DNA of 64,000 bases from Devosia soli (GTDB lineage: Bacteria; Pseudomonadota; Alphaproteobacteria; Rhizobiales; Devosiaceae), in NCBI RefSeq assembly GCF_000970455.1, contig NZ_LAJG01000005.1:496001-560000 (forward strand), read 5' to 3'. Of the stretch, positions 8,768-19,591 are shown piece by piece (position 1 is the first letter of the stretch; every line of letters starts with the position of its first letter). A model generated the notes under the pieces. It searched no databases. It had not been told where the DNA came from and worked only from the letters and a program-made list of their open reading frames with translations. Made by a program: the position numbers and the translations under genes.

Positions 8768-9919
8768 ATGAGCGCCAATCGCGACCAGACCATCGATATG
8801 TTTCGCGGGATCGCCATCCTGCTCGTCGTGCTGTTCCATTTCACGGCGCGGCTTCCGGCCTATGCGCTGAACATCACCGAAGGGGCGCCCTGGCCGATCT
8901 TCTTCGGTTGGGTCGGGGTCTACTTCTTTTTCATTATCTCGGGCTATTGCATCTTCATGACGCTCGAGCGCTCGGCGACAGTCGGCGTCTTCCTCGCGCG
9001 CCGGATTTCGCGGATCTACCCTGCATTCGTCGCGGCCGTGCTGATCCTTTTCATCTTCGGCCTCATCGCTCATGTGCCATCGGTGCCGGAGGCTAAATTT
9101 CATGTCATTCCGCCTGGGCCGGTCGATGTGCTGATGAACCTGTTTTTCGTCGGCGAGATCGGGGAGTGGGTGGATGGCTCTTTCTGGTCGATCGCGGTCG
9201 AGGTGAAGTTTTATGTGCTCGTCGCCATTCTTGCCGGCGTGCTGCACGACGGGCGTCGTTTCGCGGTGGTATTCGGCCGGCTGGCGATGATCATGGCGCC
9301 AATCTGGGCGGTTTCTACCTTCTTTTCCTATTTGGGCAGCGGTCCGGTGACGCCGCAATCAATGCTCAAGTTCCTGTTAATCGCGCCTTACCTCAGCTTC
9401 TTCGCTGTCGGGATACTCGGCCGGCAGGTGGAACTGGGCGCGCCGCTCAGGGGACTGCTTTACGCCAATGTCGCGATGTCAGTAGCAGTGGTGTGGATCG
9501 AGGCCTTTGCATTCGAACTTCATGATGGCTGGATCATCGCGAGCTGTTGTGCCCTCGCCTATTTTGCGCTGGTCGTGCTGTTCCTGCGCTATGTCGACGG
9601 CAGGCGTCTTCGCCTTCCACGCGCCATGTCGGGCGGGCTTGCTTATGTCGGGCTTCTGAGTTTCTCGTGGTATCTGATCCACGAAAATGTCGGGATCAGC
9701 TTGCTTTATACGTTTGATCGCTACATGCCGGCCCAGATTGCCCTGCTTCTGGTCGTGATCACCACGTTTTCGATGGCGATCGTCTTCGCGTTTCTGTTCG
9801 AATGGCGGTTCAGGAAGCCGGTCGAAAATCTGGCGCTGATTGTGTTCGACTGGTTGGGACAGCGGATCAAGCCACTTTCCGGACTGCGATCGGCCCCGAT
9901 GACGCAGCCGGCCGAATAG
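8768..9919 (+). CDS. Acyltransferase 3 family protein (OafA-like)
   Basis: A polytopic inner membrane protein of about 383 residues with the signature of acyltransferase-3 enzymes, which acetylate or acylate surface polysaccharides. It opens with DQTIDMFRGIAILLVVLFHF, containing the conserved R-G-IAI..V..FH pattern whose His is the presumed catalytic residue. The FWSIAVEVKFY motif near residue 140 is also typical (normally W.L..E..FY). About ten hydrophobic segments follow. The start at 8768 removes an unlikely N-terminal extension present from 8669. The substrate is unknown. No other polysaccharide gene is adjacent; a second family member lies at 12.2 kb. Confidence 0.85.
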   Translation: MSANRDQTIDMFRGIAILLVVLFHFTARLPAYALNITEGAPWPIFFGWVGVYFFFIISGYCIFMTLERSATVGVFLARRISRIYPAFVAAVLILFIFGLIAHVPSVPEAKFHVIPPGPVDVLMNLFFVGEIGEWVDGSFWSIAVEVKFYVLVAILAGVLHDGRRFAVVFGRLAMIMAPIWAVSTFFSYLGSGPVTPQSMLKFLLIAPYLSFFAVGILGRQVELGAPLRGLLYANVAMSVAVVWIEAFAFELHDGWIIASCCALAYFALVVLFLRYVDGRRLRLPRAMSGGLAYVGLLSFSWYLIHENVGISLLYTFDRYMPAQIALLLVVITTFSMAIVFAFLFEWRFRKPVENLALIVFDWLGQRIKPLSGLRSAPMTQPAE

Positions 9920-10072
9920 AATTTTCGGCGCGGCCTCATCGCGGCATTAACCCTGACTTGAAGAAAGCCATTGCCGACCAACTGATCGCCACCACCTAAT
10001 CCGTGGGCATCTGGTGGGAGGCGCAGATTGGCAGCAGGCGATACGGCGACGACGCGACCCTATCCGGGTGAG

Positions 10073-10549
10073 ATGAGTAGCGTCACCGATCTCATTGCGC
10101 TGGCCGACGAATATTTCCGTGCCGCTCAAGCGGAGAGCACCGGTTGCAAGCCGGGGCGCCCGCTCTCCACCGCGCCCTTCCGGCTTCTCTGCATTCACGC
10201 GATCGAGCTTTATCTCAACGCATTCCTGCGGCACGCAGGCGAGCCTGCGCCAGCCGTCCGGGGTCTGCAACACAACCTTGCGGCTCGTCTGCAGCTGACA
10301 GATCGATATGGTCTGGTGCTCAGGGTAAAGACGCGGCGGCACATCGAGGCTGTATCTGAAAACCGCGAATATCTCGTCAGCCGCTACGCGCCGGAAGCTC
10401 TGCAGCTTTCAGAGATCAATCGGCTCAAGTCGACCTTGACCGAAGTGCGCGTCAAGGTGGTCAAGATGCTCGCCCGGCCTGTCGTCATCAAACCCAATGA
10501 TGCTGCGTTAACGGCAAGCAAAAAGGCCAAAGCCGAAGCTTTGGCCTGA
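10073..10549 (+). CDS. Hypothetical protein, HEPN-like helical
   Basis: A predicted soluble, mostly alpha-helical protein of 158 residues. The segment FRLLCIHAIELYLNAFLRHAG followed by GLQHNLAARLQL recalls HEPN-type helical bundles, in which a helix with a conserved His and Glu precedes a short H-containing loop. I see no clear R-x4-6-H RNase motif, so nuclease activity is not supported. ATG at 10073 is preceded by GGTGAG; an in-frame TTG at 10028 would add 15 residues. The last codons (KAKAEALA) double as the terminator of the convergent guaA gene. Confidence 0.65.
   Translation: MSSVTDLIALADEYFRAAQAESTGCKPGRPLSTAPFRLLCIHAIELYLNAFLRHAGEPAPAVRGLQHNLAARLQLTDRYGLVLRVKTRRHIEAVSENREYLVSRYAPEALQLSEINRLKSTLTEVRVKVVKMLARPVVIKPNDAALTASKKAKAEALA
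10520..10547 (-). terminator. Rho-independent terminator of guaA
   Basis: A perfect 10-bp stem (AGGCCAAAGC at 10524-10533 and GCTTTGGCCT at 10538-10547) with a four-base loop is followed, on the minus strand, by a run of T (complement of the A run at 10520-10524). It begins 6 bases past the guaA stop and lies entirely inside the 3' end of the plus-strand gene ending at 10549. Confidence 0.85.
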
Positions 10550-10552
10550 ACA

Positions 10553-12124
10553 TCATTCCCACTCGATCGTGCCGGGCGGCTTGCTGGTCACGTCATAAAC
10601 GACGCGGTTGATGCCACGGACTTCGTTGATGATGCGGGTGGCGGTCTTTCCGAGGAAGTTCATGTCGAACTGGTAAAAATCGGCGGTCATGCCATCGACC
10701 GAGGTCACGGCGCGGAGGGCGCAGACGAATTCGTAGGTGCGGCCATCGCCCATGACGCCGACGGTCTGGACCGGGAGCAGAACGGCGAAAGCCTGCCAGA
10801 TCTTGTCGTATTGGCCGGACTTGCGGATCTCATCGAGATAAATGGCGTCGGCCTGGCGGAGAATGTCGAGCTTTTCCGGCGTGATGCCCCCTGGGCAGCG
10901 GATGGCAAGACCCGGGCCCGGGAAGGGGTGGCGGCCGATGAAGCTGTCCGGGATGCCGAGTTCGCGCCCAAGAACGCGGACTTCGTCCTTGAAGAGCTCA
11001 CGCAGGGGCTCAACCAGCTGCATGTTCATGCGCTCGGGAAGACCGCCGACATTGTGGTGGCTCTTGATGGTGACCGAGGGGCCGCCGGTGAACGAAACAC
11101 TCTCGATGACGTCGGGATAGAGCGTGCCCTGGGCCAAGAACTGCGCGCCGCCGAGCTTCTTGGCTTCGGCTTCGAACACCTCGATGAAGAGGCGACCGAT
11201 GATCTTGCGCTTGGTCTCGGGGTCCGACTGGCCATCGAGTTCTTCGAGGAAGACCTTTGACGCATCGACATGGACCAGCGGGATATTGAACTGGTCGCGG
11301 AACATGGTGACGACCTGTTCGCTCTCATTCAACCGCATGAGGCCATGATCGACATAGATGCAGGTGAGCTGGTCGCCGACGGCTTCGTGGATGAGGACAG
11401 CCGCAACCGAGGAATCGACGCCGCCGGAGAGACCACAGATGACCTTGCCGCTGCCGACCTGGGCGCGGATCTTTTCGATCATCTTCTGGCGGTAGGCAGA
11501 CATGGTCCAGGTCGACTGGATGCCGCAAATCTTGTGGACGAAGTTGGCGTAGAGCTTGGCGCCATCGGGCGTGTGCACGACTTCGGGGTGGAACTGCACG
11601 GCCCAGATGCGGCGCGCTTCGTTCGCAATCATGGCGAAGGGCGCGTTGGGCGAAGTGCCGACGACTTCAAAGCCTTCGGGGATTTGCGTGACGCGATCGC
11701 CGTGGCTCATCCAGACCTGATGGTCAGTGCCGAGATCCCAGACGCCGGCATAGAGTTCGCTCGGCTTTTCGACGGTAACCTGGGCGCGGCCGAATTCACG
11801 GTGATGCCCGGCTTCGACCTTGCCGCCGAGCGCCATGCAAAGCGCCTGCTGACCATAGCAGATGCCGAGGATCGGCACGTTGGCGTCGAGGATGGCCGGA
11901 TTGATGGTCGGGGCGTTCTCATCCAGCGTCGAGGCGGGGCCGCCAGAAAGCACGATGCCCTTGGGGTTCAGCGCTGCGACAGCAGCTGCGGCTGACTGGA
12001 AGGGGTGGATTTCGCAGTAGACGCCAGTCTCGCGGATGCGACGGGCGATGAGCTGGGTTACCTGAGAGCCGAAGTCGACGATCAGGATGGAATCTTGAGC
12101 GGAAGCGGGATCTGGGAGCTGCAT
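10553..12124 (-). CDS. guaA: GMP synthase (glutamine-hydrolysing)
   Basis: GuaA makes GMP from XMP, ATP and glutamine, the last step of guanine nucleotide synthesis. The 523-residue length is standard. The N-terminal class I glutamine amidotransferase has the nucleophile motif GICYGQQ (Cys near residue 88) and the His/Glu pair in QFHPEV. The synthetase domain carries the P-loop [10 protein letters not shown] near residue 230, and the C-terminal dimerisation domain ends KPPGTIEWE, the near-universal end of GuaA. ATG at 12124. guaB, which makes the substrate XMP, lies 4 kb away on the same strand but not in the same operon. Confidence 0.98.
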   Translation of the reverse strand: MQLPDPASAQDSILIVDFGSQVTQLIARRIRETGVYCEIHPFQSAAAAVAALNPKGIVLSGGPASTLDENAPTINPAILDANVPILGICYGQQALCMALGGKVEAGHHREFGRAQVTVEKPSELYAGVWDLGTDHQVWMSHGDRVTQIPEGFEVVGTSPNAPFAMIANEARRIWAVQFHPEVVHTPDGAKLYANFVHKICGIQSTWTMSAYRQKMIEKIRAQVGSGKVICGLSGGVDSSVAAVLIHEAVGDQLTCIYVDHGLMRLNESEQVVTMFRDQFNIPLVHVDASKVFLEELDGQSDPETKRKIIGRLFIEVFEAEAKKLGGAQFLAQGTLYPDVIESVSFTGGPSVTIKSHHNVGGLPERMNMQLVEPLRELFKDEVRVLGRELGIPDSFIGRHPFPGPGLAIRCPGGITPEKLDILRQADAIYLDEIRKSGQYDKIWQAFAVLLPVQTVGVMGDGRTYEFVCALRAVTSVDGMTADFYQFDMNFLGKTATRIINEVRGINRVVYDVTSKPPGTIEWE

Positions 12125-12236
12125 GGCGAGGCTTTAACCGCAGCGCATGGTTTTCGCAAGCGCTGCCACTGCAAGGCCGGAATGTTGCATCACAAAGGCA
12201 CGATCTGGCATTTGGCGCGTTGGGACGAGGAATCGG

Positions 12237-13475
12237 GTGGACAAGCAGAACATGAACCAAGACAACCGCCTTCTCGGCGCTGACTTCCTGCGGGCAACGG
12301 CATGCATGGGGGTGCTTTTGCACCACTTGGCTTTCCGTATGGATATGAACGCGGTGCCGGAAGCGATGCAGCCCGTATTGCGGTTTCTAGTCTATGGCAG
12401 TTTTGGTGTTTCGGTCTTCTTTGTCCTCAGCGGATTTTTGCTGGCGCGGCCATTTTGGCTAGCGCTTGATGCGGGCAAGGCGATGCCGTCCATGCGCACC
12501 TATGCGCTGCGGCGTTTGGCGCGGATCGTGCCGGGGTTTTGGCTGGCGCTGATCGTCAGCCTTTCTCTCGATCTGATGTTGGGCGGCAAGGTGCTGGATG
12601 GCGAGCGGATCATCCGGTTCGTCGCGGGGCTGCTTCTGGTCAGCGACTGGCACTGGATGACGCTGTTTCCTGTCGACAATAATGGGCCGCTTTGGTCCAT
12701 CGGTTTCGAAATCACCTCTTATCTCCTGCTGCCGATCGGCATGGCAGCGCTGTTTGCCGCCAAAGCCAGGCATTGGCCGGCGCGGGCGCTTTGGGTTGTG
12801 GTGATCGGGCTGGTGCTGGTCGTGCACTGGATGACGGTGCAGTGGGCGCCGATCGACGATGTCGAGCGCGGCTGGGATCATGGGTTGGTAGGCGGGGCGA
12901 AGGCGTGGATGCCTCGCTTCAATCCCGTCGGCTTCTTCGCCATTTTTGCGATCGGCGGGTTGGCGGCGGGCATTCAGGTGCTAGTGCAGCGCCATCGCTT
13001 TATCGGCATGGATATAATCGGCGGCCTCGCGGTACTGACGACAGCAGTGATCCTCGCGGTCAATATCGGTGGGCTTTCGGAAGGCTTCGGCTGGCTGGAC
13101 ATTCCCTATGCCTTCCCCATCATGCCTGTGGCCGTGGGCGTCGCGCTGATTGCCCTGCCCTCTTCGCTCTATCTCGGCAGCATTCTGGATAATCCGCCGG
13201 CGAGGTTTATCGCCAGAATCTCTTTCGGGATCTATGTGTGGCACTTCCTGATCATGTGGTTGATCGAGAAGGTTATTCCGGGTTCATTTAGGACGTCAGG
13301 AGAGACTGGCTGGGCTACTTGGCTTGAGACGAGTGGGCTGGTAATCGCCGTGACATTGGTGGTCGCGACGCTGAGTTTTTATCTCCTAGAGCAGCCAGTG
13401 GTGCGCTGGGCGCGGAAGCTAGAGTATCCGGGCCGGCGCGACGAGGCGCCAGCCGGGATCAAGACGGTCAGTTGA
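12237..13475 (+). CDS. Acyltransferase 3 family protein
   Basis: A second polytopic acyltransferase-3 protein, about 412 residues, only distantly like the one at 8.8 kb. The N-terminal motif ADFLRATACMGVLLHHL includes the expected R and HH, and GPLWSIGFEITSYLLLP corresponds to the family's LW.L..E motif. Around ten transmembrane segments are visible. The start is probably GTG at 12237, which has GAGG at good spacing; ATG at 12252 is the alternative. It is divergent from guaA, and its 3' end overlaps the convergent TspO gene by 8 bases. The acceptor (a lipid, glycan or antibiotic) cannot be told. Confidence 0.82.
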   Translation: MDKQNMNQDNRLLGADFLRATACMGVLLHHLAFRMDMNAVPEAMQPVLRFLVYGSFGVSVFFVLSGFLLARPFWLALDAGKAMPSMRTYALRRLARIVPGFWLALIVSLSLDLMLGGKVLDGERIIRFVAGLLLVSDWHWMTLFPVDNNGPLWSIGFEITSYLLLPIGMAALFAAKARHWPARALWVVVIGLVLVVHWMTVQWAPIDDVERGWDHGLVGGAKAWMPRFNPVGFFAIFAIGGLAAGIQVLVQRHRFIGMDIIGGLAVLTTAVILAVNIGGLSEGFGWLDIPYAFPIMPVAVGVALIALPSSLYLGSILDNPPARFIARISFGIYVWHFLIMWLIEKVIPGSFRTSGETGWATWLETSGLVIAVTLVVATLSFYLLEQPVVRWARKLEYPGRRDEAPAGIKTVS

Positions 13476-13950
13476 GAAGACCGATCGAGAGATTGAGCAC
13501 GCTCGCAAAGCTGACCCAGGCGAGATAGGGCACGAAGAGCGATGCCGCCAAGCGATCGCGCTTCCAGGTCACGAGAATGAAGCCGACAATGGTGAGCCAG
13601 AGAAGAACGATAATGGCGAAGGCGGGCCAGATCAGCTGCGCAACGAACCAGACCGGCGACCAGGCCCAGTTGAGCGCCATCTGGGCGTACCAGAGCTTCA
13701 TCGGCGTGCCGGTCGGGTTGTCCATGAACATTCGCCAGCCGGAAATAGCGATCAGCACATAGAGGGTGAACCACACCGGCCCAAAAATCCAATTGGGCGG
13801 ATTGAAGGGCGGTTTGGTGAGGGATTCGTACCAGGTCCCGGGGATCGACTGGGTGCCGATCAGCGCGCCGACGCCGATGACGACGAGGAGAAAGGCGCCG
13901 AGAACAATCCAGGACCGTGGCGTCTGGTGATGAGTGGTGGTGGCGGACAT
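13468..13950 (-). CDS. TspO/MBR family protein
   Basis: A 160-residue membrane protein with five hydrophobic helices, matching the tryptophan-rich sensory/translocator family. WYESLTKPPFNPPNWIFGPVW is the family hallmark (W-Y..L.KP...P....GPVW). ALNWAWSPVWF and the C-terminal helix (YLAWVSFASVLNLSIGLLN) are also typical. TspO proteins bind porphyrins and cholesterol-like ligands and affect tetrapyrrole and stress responses in Rhodobacter. A role here is not evident from the neighbours. ATG at 13950. Confidence 0.93.
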   Translation of the reverse strand: MSATTTHHQTPRSWIVLGAFLLVVIGVGALIGTQSIPGTWYESLTKPPFNPPNWIFGPVWFTLYVLIAISGWRMFMDNPTGTPMKLWYAQMALNWAWSPVWFVAQLIWPAFAIIVLLWLTIVGFILVTWKRDRLAASLFVPYLAWVSFASVLNLSIGLLN

Positions 13951-14034
13951 CTGTGGGGCCCCTTAGGCTGCATTTGTTACTTAACGCAGAAAAGAAACGC
14001 CCGGTTCACAGGGAGTAGAACTCTCACCTTATCG

Positions 14035-14108
14035 TCATCGCAGGGTTTATCCCGACGATCCATCTCGCTGGAATACCGTTTGGACCGCCGGGACAAGCCC
14101 GGTGGTGA
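14035..14108. repeat. Intergenic palindromic repeat (family A)
   Basis: Two 28-base arms (14035-14062 and 14081-14108) are imperfect inverted copies of each other around an 18-base centre. The right arm contains CCGGGACAAGCCCGG. The same element, with arms of the same length and similar sequence, is at 54155-54223. Such GGCTTGTCC-type palindromes are scattered between genes in many Hyphomicrobiales genomes. Confidence 0.7.
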
Positions 14109-14132
14109 AGATCGGGTTGGGCTGCGGGCGGT

Positions 14133-15419
14133 CTAGGCCTTGCGCAGCATGTGGCAATAAAATCCATCCGTGCCCGTGCGGTGCGGGGTGAGCAAGACGC
14201 CACCGCCGGGGGTCATTAGTCCGGGCGGAATGTCGGTAATGAAGGCGCTGCGCCAAGCGGCGGCGATGTCAACCGACTTGAGTTCGGGGTGGGCGGAGAG
14301 GAGCACCGCGACCTGATCGTCATTCTCTTCCGGCAGGATCGAGCAGGTGATGTAGACGAGTGTGCCGCCGGGCTTGAGATACCGCGCAGCTTCCTCAAGG
14401 ATCGCAGCTTGATCAGACTGACGCTGGGCGAGAAGTTCGGGCGTCAGCTTCCATTTGGTGTCGGGGCGTCGGCGCCACGTGCCGGTGCCGGTGCAAGGGG
14501 CGTCAACGACGACGCGGTCGATCTTGCCGACGAGATCATCGAGCGCGCCGGGCTCAGGCGCGCGAACCTGGGCATTGTGCACGCCATTGCGCTTGAGGCG
14601 ATCGTAAATGGGCGCGAGGCGATTACGGTCGCTGTCATAGGCGAAAATCTGGCCCTTGTTGCCCATGGCCGAGGCTAGTGCGAGGGTCTTACCCCCTGCC
14701 CCGGCGCAAAGATCGAGCACCTGATCGCCGGGCTGGGCACCGGCAAGGGCCGACACCATCTGGCTGCCCTGATCCTGCACCTCGAACCAGCCTTTTTGAT
14801 AGCCCTCGTCGGTCGTGACATTGGGCGTACGCGCATCGCCAGGGCCGGCCGGCATGGTGAGGCCGAGAAGGGCATATCGGGTTGGCTGCGGAGAGAAGCG
14901 AGCAAGCGACTTCGCGACCTTTTCCGGCGTCGCCTTGAGGGCGTTGATGCGCAGATCAAGCGATGGACGACCGGCCATGGCCTGGCCTTCGGCGGCCAGG
15001 TCGGAACCGAAGGCACGCTTGAGCGATGAGGCGAGCCATTCGGGGAAATCGGCTTGGACGATGTCAGGCGCGGCTTCGACCTCGGCATGGGCGCCGGCTT
15101 GTTCGAGCGGGGTCAGCGGCGCTGGGGCATGAGTGTCCTCGGCGAACATAGCGGCAAGGGTTTCGGGCGTTTCGCCCCAGTGACGGAGGACAGCGGCAAG
15201 CACCAGCGCGCGCGGCTCGTGGCTGCCCATGGCGAAGGCATAGGAGGCGCGGCGGCGCAAAGCGTCATAAACGAGATTGCCGATGGCGGCACGATCGCCA
15301 GCGCCGGCAAAGCGATTGTTGAGGCCCCAAGCCTTCAGCGCCTCTGAGACCGGACGCTTGCGGGTTTCCACATCGGAAAGGACGTCGATGGCGGCGGCAA
15401 TACGGCCGGGAAGGCGCAT
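14133..15419 (-). CDS. RsmB/NOP family class I SAM-dependent rRNA methyltransferase
   Basis: A 428-residue RNA cytosine-C5 methyltransferase related to RsmB, which modifies 16S rRNA. The N-terminal 130 residues are NusB-like helices. The catalytic domain has the SAM motif VLDLCAGAGGKTLALA near residue 235, the DAPCTGTGTWRRRPD motif near 310 (Cys that releases product) and the ITCSILPEEN motif near 365 (nucleophilic Cys). ATG at 15419. The MAPEG gene upstream ends 3 bases before this start, so the two are co-transcribed. Confidence 0.92.
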   Translation of the reverse strand: MRLPGRIAAAIDVLSDVETRKRPVSEALKAWGLNNRFAGAGDRAAIGNLVYDALRRRASYAFAMGSHEPRALVLAAVLRHWGETPETLAAMFAEDTHAPAPLTPLEQAGAHAEVEAAPDIVQADFPEWLASSLKRAFGSDLAAEGQAMAGRPSLDLRINALKATPEKVAKSLARFSPQPTRYALLGLTMPAGPGDARTPNVTTDEGYQKGWFEVQDQGSQMVSALAGAQPGDQVLDLCAGAGGKTLALASAMGNKGQIFAYDSDRNRLAPIYDRLKRNGVHNAQVRAPEPGALDDLVGKIDRVVVDAPCTGTGTWRRRPDTKWKLTPELLAQRQSDQAAILEEAARYLKPGGTLVYITCSILPEENDDQVAVLLSAHPELKSVDIAAAWRSAFITDIPPGLMTPGGGVLLTPHRTGTDGFYCHMLRKA

Positions 15420-15422
15420 GGG

Positions 15423-15857
15423 TCAGATACTCGGGGCGAGAAGAATTTTGCCCACGAGCCATAGCCAGAAGAGCACCAGCACCGCAAGACCAGCAGAATA
15501 GGCCATGAAGCGATGGAGCACATGATTGCTGGTGATGTGAATGGCGGCGTGGAGATAACGGAGGGCGACGAATACCCAAGCGAAGAGTACCTCTACCCAG
15601 CCGATAACACCGACTTGCAGGGCCAGAAGAGCGGCGACCAAGAAGAGAACCGGGAGCTGAAACTGGTTGTCGAAATTATTGGAAAGAAGCCGCGCACGGA
15701 GGGGATAGGCCGAGCGTTCGACGGCAATGTCGGCCATAGGGATTTCGCCGCTCATCACGCGTGGCACACGCTCACGGCCCATCATGACGAGGATGGCTAC
15801 GGCAAGGAGAACCTGCGCAGCCATGGCGAGAACGAGGAGTTTTTCGGTGAGGGGCAT
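15423..15857 (-). CDS. MAPEG family membrane protein
   Basis: A 144-residue protein with four hydrophobic helices in the pattern of MAPEG proteins (membrane-associated eicosanoid/glutathione metabolism). The NNFDNQFQLPVLFLV segment near residue 60 carries the characteristic N..ENQ/DN.FE..P-like motif, and the C-terminal half shows YLHAAIHITSN, close to the family R..H...Y pattern. ATG at 15857 has GGTGAGGGG upstream. Bacterial members mostly lack a known substrate. Transcribed with the methyltransferase. Confidence 0.85.
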   Translation of the reverse strand: MPLTEKLLVLAMAAQVLLAVAILVMMGRERVPRVMSGEIPMADIAVERSAYPLRARLLSNNFDNQFQLPVLFLVAALLALQVGVIGWVEVLFAWVFVALRYLHAAIHITSNHVLHRFMAYSAGLAVLVLFWLWLVGKILLAPSI

Positions 15858-15969
15858 GGCAGGGTCCGGTCGGTTGCGCTGTGGCAGTAACGGGGCGGGC
15901 CACAAAAAGGTTTGGTGGGAACGCAGGTGGGGGTGAGCATCGTTGCCTTGGCAAACGAGGAGCAAGGCC

Positions 15970-16308
15970 ATGGCCCAGGACGATCACGACGATATCTACA
16001 AAGAGTTTTCGGAAGCGGTGAACATGACGCCGGCCAAGCTTGAGAAGTGGCTGGACACCGAAGAAAGCAAGGAAGTCGGCTGGCCCAAGGACGGCGGCAA
16101 GGAATCCGTGGGGCACCATTCGGGGCGGCGGATCGTCGAGATCAAGCACAAGAAAAAGGCCGACCTGACCGATGCGGACTTCGCGCATATGAAAAAGGTC
16201 GTCGGCTATGTGAAGCGCCACCTCGCCCAGAAGCCCAAGGGCGACATCAAGGATGCGCCATGGCGCTATTCGCTGATGAACTGGGGGCATGACCCGCTGG
16301 CCGACTGA
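15970..16308 (+). CDS. DUF3140 domain-containing protein
   Basis: A small, strongly charged, probably cytoplasmic protein of 112 residues. The series IYKEFSEAVNM-TPAKLEKWLDTEESKEVGW, then GRRIVEIKHKKKADLTDADF, HMKKVVGYVKRHLAQ and WRYSLMNWGHDP is the DUF3140 family pattern from start to end. Its function is unknown; the Lys richness and conserved WRYSLMNWGHDP ending are family traits. AGGAG precedes ATG at 15970. It diverges from the MAPEG gene and converges on guaB. Confidence 0.88.
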   Translation: MAQDDHDDIYKEFSEAVNMTPAKLEKWLDTEESKEVGWPKDGGKESVGHHSGRRIVEIKHKKKADLTDADFAHMKKVVGYVKRHLAQKPKGDIKDAPWRYSLMNWGHDPLAD

Positions 16309-16316
16309 CCAGCGGG
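16293..16316. terminator. Hairpin between convergent DUF3140 gene and guaB
   Basis: An 8-bp perfect stem (CCCGCTGG at 16293-16300, CCAGCGGG at 16309-16316) with an 8-base loop spans the stop codon of the DUF3140 gene and lies just before the guaB stop. There is no U tract, so a terminator role is only suggested by position. Confidence 0.35.
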
Positions 16317-16324
16317 CCGAAAGG

Positions 16325-17925
<1,601 letters not shown>

Positions 17926-18175
17926 CGGGCCTCTCCTTTGCATAGAGGTGCGAGAGGCAGGAGCAATGCGTTTGGGCACCTAGCTCTAAGACCAGGCAGG
18001 TGCTATCAGAAAAAGGTTTGGGGCCAAGACAACGTTCGTCCGCTCCGTCAAACCTCTTGCAGCGAGGGAAATTCTTCCCGGCGCTGCCCAATATTCACTG
18101 GCGCAGCCCGTCGCATCGGCTCATAGTCTTTTCGTCGCACTCGCGGCCATTCTCCGATTCATCCGGATTAGTCTC

Positions 18176-19564
18176 TTGATCCGCGTTACACCGCTCATTC
18201 TGGCGGTCGCTCTGTTCATGGAACAGATGGACTCGACCGTTATCGCCACGTCCCTGCCCGCTATCGCTACCGATATCGGCAGCGATCCGATTGCGCTCAA
18301 GCTGGCGCTGACCGCCTATTTTGTGGCGCTGGCGATTTTCATCCCCTTGAGCGGATGGATGGCCGACAGGTTCGGCGCCAAGAACATTTTCCGGCTGGCC
18401 ATCTTCGTTTTCATGCTCGGCTCGCTCGCCTGTTCCTTTGCCTTCTCGCTCGAAAGCTTCGTGCTTTCGCGGTTCTTCCAGGGCATGGGCTCGTCGATGA
18501 TGACCCCGGTCGGGCGCTTGCTGCTGGTGCGCTCGACGCCGCGCAGCGAACTTGTCTCCGCCATGGCCTGGCTGACCTTGCCGGGCTTGATCGCGCCGCT
18601 GACGGGACCGCTGATCGGCGGATTCTTAACCACCTACCTCTCCTGGCACTGGATTTTCTGGATCAATATCCCGATCGGCATCGCCGGAATCATCCTGTCA
18701 GGCATTTTCCTGCAGGTGCCGGATGAGCGAACGCCTCGGCCGGTCGACCTCGTTGGGTTCGTTATTGCCTCGATCGCCTTTTCCGGCATGGTCTTCGGGC
18801 TTTCGGTGATCAGCCTGCCGGCTCTGCCCATTATCTATGGTTATCTCACCATTGCCGTGGGGGTGACAGCAGGCGTACTCTATATCCTCCACGCCAAGCG
18901 CACCAAATATCCGCTGCTCGACCCGGCCCTGTTCCGGCATCGGCTTTATCGATCCTCGATCACCGGCGGGTCCTTATACCGGATCGGCGTCGGCGCGATG
19001 CCTTTCCTCCTGCCGCTGATGCTGCAGATCGGCTTTGGCCTCACGCCATTCGAATCCGGCGCCATCACCTTCGTTTCGGCCATCGGCGCCATCATGAGCA
19101 AGTTCGTGGCAGAGCGCGTGTTTGCGCGCTTCGGCTTTCCGCGCGTCCTCGCCTTTTCGGCCGTGGTCGGGGGTTTGCTGATCGCTACGCAGGGCTTGTT
19201 CACGACAGAGACGCCGACTGTCATCATAATGTCCGTCTTGCTATGCGGCGGCGTCTTGCGGTCGGTGTTTTTCACGGGCTCCAACGCTCTCGGCTATGCC
19301 GACGTGCCCGACGCTGAGACGAGCCAAGCCACGGCGATCGTCGCCGTTTGCCAGCAGCTTTCGGTTGCTTTCGGCGTGGCCGTGGCCGGCGGCATTCTCG
19401 AATTGACCGGCCGCTTTACCGGCGGACATCTCACCGTGCTCAATTTCCAGATCGCGTTCTTTACCGTCGGTGTGCTCAGCGCCCTTGCCGGCCTCGTCTA
19501 TCTCACCCTGCCCAAGAATGCCGGCGCCGATGTTTCGGGTCACCGCCGCTATATCAAGGAGTAG
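18176..19564 (+). CDS. MFS transporter, DHA2-type multidrug efflux
   Basis: A 462-residue proton-driven exporter of the 14-helix EmrB/QacA-like group. FMEQMDSTVIATSLPAIATDIG is the classic DHA2 motif C region in helix 1 (LDxTIVNVALP type), GWMADRFGAKNIF is the loop 2-3 motif A (G..aDr.G.k), and PLIGGFLTTYLSWHWIFWINIPIG is helix 5 plus the next loop. The start appears to be TTG at 18176; the next gene, a close homologue, starts identically. The two are 27 bases apart and clearly an operon formed by tandem duplication. The substrate is unknown. Confidence 0.9.
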   Translation: MIRVTPLILAVALFMEQMDSTVIATSLPAIATDIGSDPIALKLALTAYFVALAIFIPLSGWMADRFGAKNIFRLAIFVFMLGSLACSFAFSLESFVLSRFFQGMGSSMMTPVGRLLLVRSTPRSELVSAMAWLTLPGLIAPLTGPLIGGFLTTYLSWHWIFWINIPIGIAGIILSGIFLQVPDERTPRPVDLVGFVIASIAFSGMVFGLSVISLPALPIIYGYLTIAVGVTAGVLYILHAKRTKYPLLDPALFRHRLYRSSITGGSLYRIGVGAMPFLLPLMLQIGFGLTPFESGAITFVSAIGAIMSKFVAERVFARFGFPRVLAFSAVVGGLLIATQGLFTTETPTVIIMSVLLCGGVLRSVFFTGSNALGYADVPDAETSQATAIVAVCQQLSVAFGVAVAGGILELTGRFTGGHLTVLNFQIAFFTVGVLSALAGLVYLTLPKNAGADVSGHRRYIKE

Positions 19565-19591
19565 CGCTGGCCGAGCCGCGCATGACGTCCA

